DNA of 11,507 bases from JADFOB01 sp964651325 (GTDB lineage Bacteria; Planctomycetota; Phycisphaerae; UBA1845), in assembly GCA_964651325.1 (NCBI GenBank), contig CAZYXP010000120.1, positions 1 through 11,507 on the forward strand. Direction: 5' to 3'. Below, in pieces: positions 1 to 4,959 of this stretch. A program made the position numbers and the translations under genes. Below the pieces are notes generated by a model. The model saw nothing but the letters and a program-made list of their open reading frames with translations. It ran no database searches and had not been told where the DNA came from. Numbering within the stretch: position 1 is the stretch's first letter; each line of letters begins with the position of its first letter.

Positions 1-2514
1 GGGTGGTGTGGGGGGTTTTCGGGGGTGTTTTTGGCAGGTTTTTGGGCGAAGGTGTTTTGTGACCCCCCGGCGGGCCCCGGCCCGGCCGCCAATCCCAGCC
101 CGATCGATGGCGCCTCGAACGTCGATCCCGCAACGCTTCTTGATTGGTCCGGTCCGGGCGCCTTGCAGGCGACCAGCGACTTGTTCGAACCCCTTCCCGA
201 TGTCGGTGGTGCCGACGCAGGGGGCGACACGCCTGTAGCGTTGAATGGCTGGGACGGCCAACTGCTTCCCGGTCAAACCTGCGGTACTCAGGAGCACTGG
301 GAGGCCAAGGGGGGCCTAGGCGCTACGGGTTCGGTGGCCGGCGGTTGCGCCCAGCTCGGCGTGTGCGACAATCCGGTTATCCGCGATTCGTTCATTCCAG
401 CGCCTTCGACGCCCGAAAACGTCTACCGCTTGCACATCCACGTGTTTTGCCAGGACAACGGAGGCGCTTGCACGTCGTCGACCACGGAGGTCAACAATCA
501 AATCAACACGCTGAACAACCACTATGCCCCGTACCGGATTTCATTCGAGTATGACTTGAGCTTTCACAACGATACGACCTATTGGAGTTGGGCCTCGAAT
601 GAAGAGGTCGGGATGAAGACCACGTATGCCGTAGACCCGGCGACGAAACTCAACGTTTTCCTGGTTAATGTGGAGGGCCAGTTTTCGTTTGGCACGTTCC
701 CTTGGGATCCACAAGCGCTGACGGCCATGGGTGGTGTGGTCATGAACAACGGGCAGTGGAGTTCGACGGCCACGACAATCACCCACGAAATAGGTCACAA
801 CCTGGGGTTGTGGCACACCCACCACGGCGTTAGCGAGGTCAATCAGTGCAGCGCGTGCTGGGAAGGCGCCAACGCGCCCAATTCCACCGTCGGAGACCGC
901 TGCGCGGATACGGACCCGACGCCGACCAACTTCAATTGCAGCCCCCCTGGGGGCTCCGACCCGTGCGGTGGCGGGGCGTGGGGGGTCACCGATTTGCAGA
1001 ACCACATGAGCTATTCCAACTGCCGGACAGAGTTTTCGCCGCAGCAGGCCGGTCGAATGCATTGTTGGACCGATGACGTGGTCTCTAGCTGGCTGCTGGC
1101 CCAGTGTACGGCCACCTATGACGTTTTGCTGGGCACGACCAACCCGCCGACGACTCCGGTGTGTGTCGGCGTGACGGACCCATTTTGCGATCCCGGATTC
1201 CTCGACTGTGCCACGACCTACTACTGGCAGGTGGCCGTCACTTCCGACCTGACGGGTACGACGACCGTCGGCCCGGTCTGGACCTTTACGACGCCGACCG
1301 GTCCGGACTGCAACGCCAACGGCACGGCGGACGTTTGTGATATCGGCACGGGAACAAGCGGTGACTGCAACGCGAACGCCGTCCCCGACGAATGCGAAGC
1401 GGACTGTCAGCCCAACGGCGTCGCCGACGCGTGCGACATCGACGTGGGCACGAGCGCGGATTGCGACGCCAACAGTGTGCCGGACGAATGCGATCCGGAC
1501 TCCGACCTCGACGGCGTGCCCAACGCCTGCGACGTTTGCGCCGGCGGCGACGACGCGCTGGATGCGGACCTCGACGGGGTTCCGGATTTCTGCGACCTTT
1601 GCCCCGGCGGGGACGACACCGTGGACGGTGACGGCGATGGCGTTCCCGATTTCTGTGATGCGTGTCCGCTGGACAACCCCGACGACCCCGACGGCGACGG
1701 CATTTGCACCAGCAACGACAATTGTGCGTTGAGCAATCCGCTGCAATTGGATTGCCAACCCAACGGCGCCGGTGATGTTTGCGATTTGGACGCCGGCACA
1801 TCCAGCGATAGCAACGCCAACGGCGTTCCCGACGAGTGTGAGATTGCGGTGCCCACGGCGCCGGACGAACTCGGCTTGGCCTGCAGCGATGACGCCGGGT
1901 GTACGAATCTGGCGGTCTGCCGCAACAACGTCTGTTATGTGCCCAAGAATCGCTACTTGACGATAGGCGTCAACGCAGCCAACGCGGGGCGCGATACGGC
2001 CCGCCGGGTCAGCCTCGATCCGGGCGGCCCGCCAGTGGTACTCGGCTGGATCGGCCCGCCCGACGCGAACAGCGTGTGCCGCGTTCAGGCTGATCCCTAC
2101 TACGCCGATTGGAGCCTCGTCGGAGCGGTCAGCCTGGGCGATTGCGTCGTCGCGCCGAATCGCAGCTACCTGATCCAGGCGATTCCCGCCGGCTTGGATA
2201 TTGGCAACGAGGCCAGCTATTCCGCCGCGCTCGCGTTGCCCACCGCCGCTATTTGGGGCGACGTCGGGGGAAGCGTAGTCCAAGGCTCCCTACAGCCGCC
2301 GGATGGCTCGGCCAACTTCTCCGATATTCAGTCTATCGTGACCGAATTCCAAGGCGGCGGACAGGCCCCGAGGGTGTGGTTGGATCTCGACGGTGAGACG
2401 CCGGATTATGAAGTCGGCTTCGGTGACATCCAACGCGCCGTATTCGGGTTCCAGCAAGCCGGCTACAGCTTCTCGGATCCGTGCAGTTGCGTCGGTTTGG
2501 CGCCGTGTCCGTGA
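1..2514 (+). CDS. Secreted M43 (pappalysin-like) zinc metalloprotease with calcium-binding repeats and dockerin-like tail, 5' partial
   Basis: The frame is open to the left edge. The first possible start is a GTG at 25, and residues are numbered from it (829 aa). A propeptide-like stretch (about 1-120) precedes an M43 catalytic domain (about 125-360). This has the zinc motif HEIGHNLGLWH, with H254, E255, H258 and H264, and a downstream Met-turn NHMSY (M328). Residues about 366-425 resemble a fibronectin-III-like domain ('YYWQVAV', 'GPVWTFTT'). Residues 428-607 are Cys/Asp-rich repeats such as DCNANG and VPDECD, resembling thrombospondin type-3 calcium-binding repeats. The C-terminus (about 758-815) has two Asp-rich segments each followed by a helix, 'DGSANFSDIQ' and 'LDLDGE...GFGDIQ', like the dockerin-type tails of planctomycete exoproteins. 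The family hydrolyses peptide bonds outside the cell. No convincing signal peptide is visible, and the first ~60 bases are oddly G/T-rich, so the true N-terminus is missing or unreliable. The substrate is unknown. Confidence 0.88.
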   Translation, partial: GWCGGFSGVFLAGFWAKVFCDPPAGPGPAANPSPIDGASNVDPATLLDWSGPGALQATSDLFEPLPDVGGADAGGDTPVALNGWDGQLLPGQTCGTQEHWEAKGGLGATGSVAGGCAQLGVCDNPVIRDSFIPAPSTPENVYRLHIHVFCQDNGGACTSSTTEVNNQINTLNNHYAPYRISFEYDLSFHNDTTYWSWASNEEVGMKTTYAVDPATKLNVFLVNVEGQFSFGTFPWDPQALTAMGGVVMNNGQWSSTATTITHEIGHNLGLWHTHHGVSEVNQCSACWEGANAPNSTVGDRCADTDPTPTNFNCSPPGGSDPCGGGAWGVTDLQNHMSYSNCRTEFSPQQAGRMHCWTDDVVSSWLLAQCTATYDVLLGTTNPPTTPVCVGVTDPFCDPGFLDCATTYYWQVAVTSDLTGTTTVGPVWTFTTPTGPDCNANGTADVCDIGTGTSGDCNANAVPDECEADCQPNGVADACDIDVGTSADCDANSVPDECDPDSDLDGVPNACDVCAGGDDALDADLDGVPDFCDLCPGGDDTVDGDGDGVPDFCDACPLDNPDDPDGDGICTSNDNCALSNPLQLDCQPNGAGDVCDLDAGTSSDSNANGVPDECEIAVPTAPDELGLACSDDAGCTNLAVCRNNVCYVPKNRYLTIGVNAANAGRDTARRVSLDPGGPPVVLGWIGPPDANSVCRVQADPYYADWSLVGAVSLGDCVVAPNRSYLIQAIPAGLDIGNEASYSAALALPTAAIWGDVGGSVVQGSLQPPDGSANFSDIQSIVTEFQGGGQAPRVWLDLDGETPDYEVGFGDIQRAVFGFQQAGYSFSDPCSCVGLAPCP

Positions 2515-2654
2515 TACGATGGCTGCGACGCCGTGTCTGTGGCACCGTTTCGGTGACGCTGTGCGCAGGAGGTAGCAGCACCCTGAACTTGTAGGGGCGA
2601 ATCCTCCGGGACAACGGGGGAGGGGCACCTGCTTGGTCTACGGCAGGGTGGCAT

Positions 2655-2673
2655 GGGCAATTCCTGATTGCCC
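2655..2673. repeat. Perfect 7-bp inverted repeat (hairpin)
   Basis: The arms GGGCAAT and ATTGCCC flank the 5-base loop TCCTG. It lies 140 bases past the protease stop. No run of T follows on either strand, so it is not a standard intrinsic terminator. It could be an mRNA 3'-end stabiliser or part of a dispersed intergenic repeat. Confidence 0.5.
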
Positions 2674-2717
2674 GTACGGACTGGCGTGAGACTCAAGGCA
2701 TGAGGTTGCCCTCTATG

Positions 2718-2887
2718 GGCACAATGTCCTGCGGCACAATGTCCTGCGGCACNNNNNNNNNNNNNNNNNNNNNNNNNNNNNNNNNNNNNNNNNNNNNNNN
2801 NNNNNNNNNNNNNNNNNNNNNNNNNNNNNNNNNNNNNNNNNNNNNNNNNNNNGGCACAATGTCCTGCGGCACAATGTCCTGCGGCAC
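2718..2887. repeat. 15-bp tandem repeat array containing an assembly gap
   Basis: The unit GGCACAATGTCCTGC occurs twice plus GGCAC at 2718-2752, and in exactly the same form at 2853-2887. The 35 bases on each side of the gap are identical. The unit is a multiple of three and lacks stop codons in all six frames, which creates spurious open frames. There are no unique spacers, so this is not a CRISPR array. The real copy number is unknown because the middle is unsequenced. Confidence 0.92.
2753..2852. other. Assembly gap of 100 N
   Basis: Exactly 100 N lie inside the 15-bp tandem repeat. A round number like this is normally a placeholder for a gap of unknown length. The scaffold was probably joined across a repeat that short reads could not resolve, so the true distance may differ greatly. 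Confidence 0.97.
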
Positions 2888-2988
2888 GGGTAAGCAGTAG
2901 CGAATTCGCTTGCCAGCAGATTCTTGTGCGCGCTAGGCGTCTGCTACGCTGCGCCTTTACAGAGGGGTTGAGAGGATGACTCTTTTGA

Positions 2989-3093
2989 AAGGAGCCCGCC
3001 ATCGACGAAGCCTGCAAAGAAAGCTGGAACAGGCTCACCCCCAAACACCTGTAGACCATCACCAGAACCAGCTGGCTAACGCGCGCGTTCTAA
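2989..3093 (+). pseudogene. Possible C-terminal remnant of an IS630-like transposase, interrupted by TAG
   Basis: The frame opens after a TGA at 2986 and reads KEPAIDEACKESWNRLTPKHL, then an in-frame TAG at 3052-3054, then TITRTSWLTRAF and a stop at 3091. The 'AC--WNRLTP' block followed by an 'SIT---W' type ending resembles the extreme C-terminus of some IS630-family transposases. The TAG could be a mutated CAG codon. No upstream transposase sequence, DDE motif or terminal inverted repeat is visible, so only a short decayed tail would remain. The assignment rests on a short resemblance recalled from the family and could be coincidental. Confidence 0.3.
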
Positions 3094-3104
3094 ATGAGAA
3101 TCGT

Positions 3105-3149
3105 ACAAGACATAAAGAAGGCCCGGAGATGCCAAGGTATCTCCAGGCC
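3105..3149 (-). terminator. Intrinsic terminator of the peroxiredoxin gene
   Basis: Read on the minus strand, the arm GGCCTGGAGAT (3149-3139) pairs with ATCTCCGGGCC (3130-3120) across the 8-base loop ACCTTGGC. The stem is about 11 bp with one mismatch. It is followed directly by the T-rich TTCTTTATGTC. It begins 67 bases after the peroxiredoxin stop codon, which fits Rho-independent termination of that gene. Confidence 0.75.
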
Positions 3150-3215
3150 ATCCTTGTAGAATCCGCCGCATCGCTCCCCAAGCTCCGAGAGTAGCGACGT
3201 GCTTTCTGATGCGAA

Positions 3216-3818
3216 TCAGGACACGCCGGCTTTGCCCGCGTGGGCCTCGAAATAGGTCTTGGATCCGTCTGGATTGGGCACGATCGTCGCGTCTCCCGGA
3301 TGCCAGTTGGCCGGGCATACCTCGCCATGCTCCTCGACGAATTGGAAGGCCTCGATCGTGCGGATCGTCTCGTCCACGCTTCGACCGACCGCAAGGTCGT
3401 TGATCGTGGCATGGCGAACGATGCCCTTGGGGTCGATCAGGAACAAGCCGCGTAGCGCGATGCCCTTGTCAAGTAGGACTTCGTAGTCCGCCGCGATGGA
3501 TTTGTTCAGATCGGAAATCAGCGGGAACGCCAACTCGCCAAGTCCACCCTTTTCGCGCGGCGTGTTGATCCACGCCAGATGCGAAAACGCGCTATCGACG
3601 GAAATGCCGGCTACGTTTGCCCCGACGGCCTTGAACCGATCCATGGCGTCGCTGAACGCGGTTATTTCAGTCGGGCAGACGAACGTAAAGTCCAACGGGT
3701 AAAAGAACAGCACAAGCCACTTGCCGCCGTGGAGCTGATCCCACGTCAAATCACCGATCGCGCCGTTGACCACTGCTTGGCAATCAAACGTCGGCGCCGC
3801 TGCAGATACCTTAACCAT
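3216..3818 (-). CDS. Typical 2-Cys peroxiredoxin (Prx1/AhpC family)
   Basis: This thiol peroxidase reduces hydrogen peroxide, alkyl hydroperoxides and probably peroxynitrite in the cytoplasm. The 200-aa product has the peroxidatic cysteine C48 in PLDFTFVCPTE, with T45 and the conserved active-site R123. The resolving cysteine C168 lies in HGEVCPANW, and the order and spacing fit a typical 2-Cys enzyme. It also has a GGLG motif (91-94) and a C-terminal 'TYFEA' segment, the pair associated with sensitivity to over-oxidation in eukaryotic-type Prx1. The start at 3818 is preferred over an in-frame ATG at 3833, because the Shine-Dalgarno GGAGG lies within the codons just after 3833 and is well spaced from 3818. 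No dedicated reductase such as AhpF or AhpD is adjacent, so the electron donor may be thioredoxin. A terminator follows at 3105-3149, and a long inverted-repeat leader precedes the gene. Confidence 0.95.
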   Translation of the reverse strand: MVKVSAAAPTFDCQAVVNGAIGDLTWDQLHGGKWLVLFFYPLDFTFVCPTEITAFSDAMDRFKAVGANVAGISVDSAFSHLAWINTPREKGGLGELAFPLISDLNKSIAADYEVLLDKGIALRGLFLIDPKGIVRHATINDLAVGRSVDETIRTIEAFQFVEEHGEVCPANWHPGDATIVPNPDGSKTYFEAHAGKAGVS

Positions 3819-3821
3819 GTT

Positions 3822-3830
3822 TTTTCCTCC
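3822..3830 (-). promoter_or_regulatory. Strong ribosome binding site deciding the peroxiredoxin start
   Basis: On the minus strand GGGAGGAAAAAAC directly precedes the ATG at 3818. The GGAGG core sits about 7 bases from that ATG. The alternative ATG at 3833 would lie upstream of this core, so translation from it is unlikely. Confidence 0.8.
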
Positions 3831-3854
3831 CATACCGAGAATTCGAGCGGTTTC

Positions 3855-3950
3855 CCCTACGGCGCGATGTTCATCTGCGCCTCATGCATTCATCCTGCGC
3901 CAGCCGTGCTCGCCGGCCCGGCAAGCTCACGACGACCTTGCGCCGTAGGG
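3855..3950 (-). promoter_or_regulatory. Candidate structured 5' leader of the peroxiredoxin mRNA
   Basis: On the minus strand CCCTACGGCGC (3950-3940) and GCGCCGTAGGG (3865-3855) form a perfect 11-bp closing stem. Inside it is a second stem of 12 pairs (3933-3903). GTCGTG, a 2-base AG bulge and CTTGCC pair with GGCGAG and CACGGC around the loop GGGCC, using two G-U pairs. Between this stem and the closing arm lie two near-copies of GGCGCAG(G)ATGAA (3901-3889 and 3881-3870). A -10-like TATGAA (3960-3955) would place a transcript start near the first base of the closing stem, but no good -35 is visible. The element ends 36 bases before the start codon. It matches no riboswitch class I recognise. 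It could instead be a DNA-level inverted repeat. Confidence 0.5.
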
Positions 3951-4268
3951 TTACTTCATACCTATTTGCCCACCACACGGCGGCAATCTGCAACCGAAAA
4001 ACACCCGTCATCGATCTCCCCATCAACCACTGGCGGTAGATCTGCCGGGTTACCGGCCGCTCTTCCAATGGGCCTACGGGGACTCAGAGGTATGTGTCTT
4101 TCGGGCAAAACCGAGCATGGTGATGCTCACGATCTGTATGATAGCACAAACCCGCAGCAATGGCGACAGGGCAGATGGAAGTGGTTGTTGACCCGTTGGT
4201 GATCGCGCGTCGTGCTGGACACGCTCTTTCGAGCTCAGGCATGCGCTCGAGCGGGGAAGCGCGCAGCC
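3951..4268. other. Intergenic region between the pseudo-receiver gene and the peroxiredoxin leader
   Basis: No convincing gene is visible. The stretch holds a GCCGG/CCGGC hairpin with a 4-base loop (4044-4057), which has no T-run, and a terminator-like hairpin at 4104-4128. A 65-codon minus-strand open frame (3871-4068) runs through the structured leader and has no recognisable features. Confidence 0.5.
4104..4128 (-). terminator. Possible intrinsic terminator after the pseudo-receiver gene
   Basis: On the minus strand GAGCAT (4128-4123), loop CACC and ATGCTC (4118-4113) form a perfect 6-bp stem followed by GGTTTTG. It lies about 140 bases past the stop codon of the pseudo-receiver gene. The stem is short and the T-tract is only four bases, so it may be weak. 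Confidence 0.4.
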
Positions 4269-4820
4269 CTACAAATCCTGGACGCTGGCGTCGCGCGCTA
4301 CGACCTTGTGGACCAGCTTCCGCTGGGCTTGTACCAAATCGCGACAAATGAGATCCACGCGCTGATGCAACTCGCGACGCTCCCGAATCACCTGCCGGAC
4401 CAGCTTTCGCATCCTATGATATCTTATCCCGTGCTGGCGGTGGAGTTGATGCCCGCGCAACGCCCGATCGGCGGAATCGAGCAATTCGTCTATCGAGATG
4501 GGTCTGGGGAATACGTCTCGCACGCCGAGCCGCATCGCTTGCAAGGCATCATCGGCATCGACGTCGTCGGCAAGCAGGATGACCGGCCTCGAACGGAGCG
4601 TCAGCAAGTGCTCGGCCAAATCCAAGCCCGAAGCGTCTTCCAAGTCCCATTCGGCCACCACGAGGTCGTGCGGCTCCAACATGTCCGTATCAAGACACGA
4701 TTCCGCATCGGCGACGCAGGTGATCAGCGCATCGAAACGCCGGCAAAACGCGCCAATCAGGACCTCCACGGCCTCAGGATCGGGCTGAACTAACAAGATT
4801 TTTGAAACGTGTTGCGTCAT
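4269..4820 (-). CDS. Degenerate receiver-domain (pseudo-receiver) protein with basic helical tail
   Basis: The 183-aa product begins with a CheY-like fold (about 6-120) and ends in a basic, probably coiled-coil helix (about 125-175, 'VIRERRELHQRVDL'). The core aligns well with CheY ('VAEWDLEDASGLDL' against 'ISDWNMPNMDGLEL'), but every phosphorylation residue is changed. Q12 and P13 replace the acidic pair, E57 replaces the phospho-acceptor Asp, A84 replaces Thr/Ser and R106 replaces Lys. It should therefore not be phosphorylated in the usual way, and E57 may imitate the active state. There is no DNA-binding domain, so a partner-binding or adaptor role is likely (inference). It lies 139 bases downstream of the histidine kinase gene on the same strand. 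An upstream in-frame ATG at 4853 is possible. Neither start has a clear Shine-Dalgarno, and 4820 was chosen because it leaves a normal short lead before the first strand. Confidence 0.85.
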   Translation of the reverse strand: MTQHVSKILLVQPDPEAVEVLIGAFCRRFDALITCVADAESCLDTDMLEPHDLVVAEWDLEDASGLDLAEHLLTLRSRPVILLADDVDADDALQAMRLGVRDVFPRPISIDELLDSADRALRGHQLHRQHGIRYHRMRKLVRQVIRERRELHQRVDLICRDLVQAQRKLVHKVVARDASVQDL

Positions 4821-4959
4821 ATGCTTGCTACACTCTTTGCCCCTGTGTTGCATCGACGGCTGCGAACATCGACTGCAGAACCGCCATCAACGAACCGCGG
4901 TCCGTACAATCGATCGAATTGAAACATCAAAGACGCGTTACAAGAAGTGGAGAAGGCGC

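Larger units (their letters stand above)
2515..3104. other. Gene-poor intergenic stretch
   Basis: No convincing intact gene is visible between the protease stop and the peroxiredoxin terminator. The stretch holds a short CACCG/CGGTG hairpin (2543-2555), a perfect 7-bp hairpin (2655-2673), a 15-bp tandem repeat broken by an assembly gap, and a possible transposase remnant. The short open frames here have no recognisable content. Those that cross the N gap are not real evidence of coding. Confidence 0.6.

Noticed and set aside
541..2283. 580-codon open frame on the minus strand inside the metalloprotease gene
   Set aside because: It lies fully antisense to a gene with clear M43 motifs, is Arg/Ala/Val/Gly-rich with no recognisable domain, and is best explained by GC-rich repetitive coding sequence on the opposite strand.
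2718..2887. Repeat array considered as CRISPR
   Set aside because: The units are 15 bp and directly contiguous, with no spacers, and no cas genes are nearby.
2463..3062. Minus- and plus-strand open frames spanning the N gap (for example 2463-3062 and 2700-2900)
   Set aside because: The frames exist because N codons are not stops and the 15-bp unit is stop-free in all frames. No domain or good start supports them.
2976..3194. 72-codon plus-strand open frame
   Set aside because: It is rich in Arg, Gln and His with no recognisable domain, has a poorly spaced ribosome binding site, and runs through the peroxiredoxin terminator. The only possible homology in the area is in another frame.
4044..4057. 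GCCGG/CCGGC hairpin considered as a terminator
   Set aside because: It is only 5 bp with no T-run on either strand. The hairpin at 4104-4128 is a better, though still weak, candidate.
3871..4068. 65-codon minus-strand open frame, possible leader peptide
   Set aside because: It overlaps the structured leader, has no ribosome binding site of note, and its composition is typical of random GC-rich sequence.
4084..4347. 87-codon minus-strand open frame overlapping the pseudo-receiver 3' end
   Set aside because: It overlaps the end of a well-supported gene in another frame and has no recognisable features.
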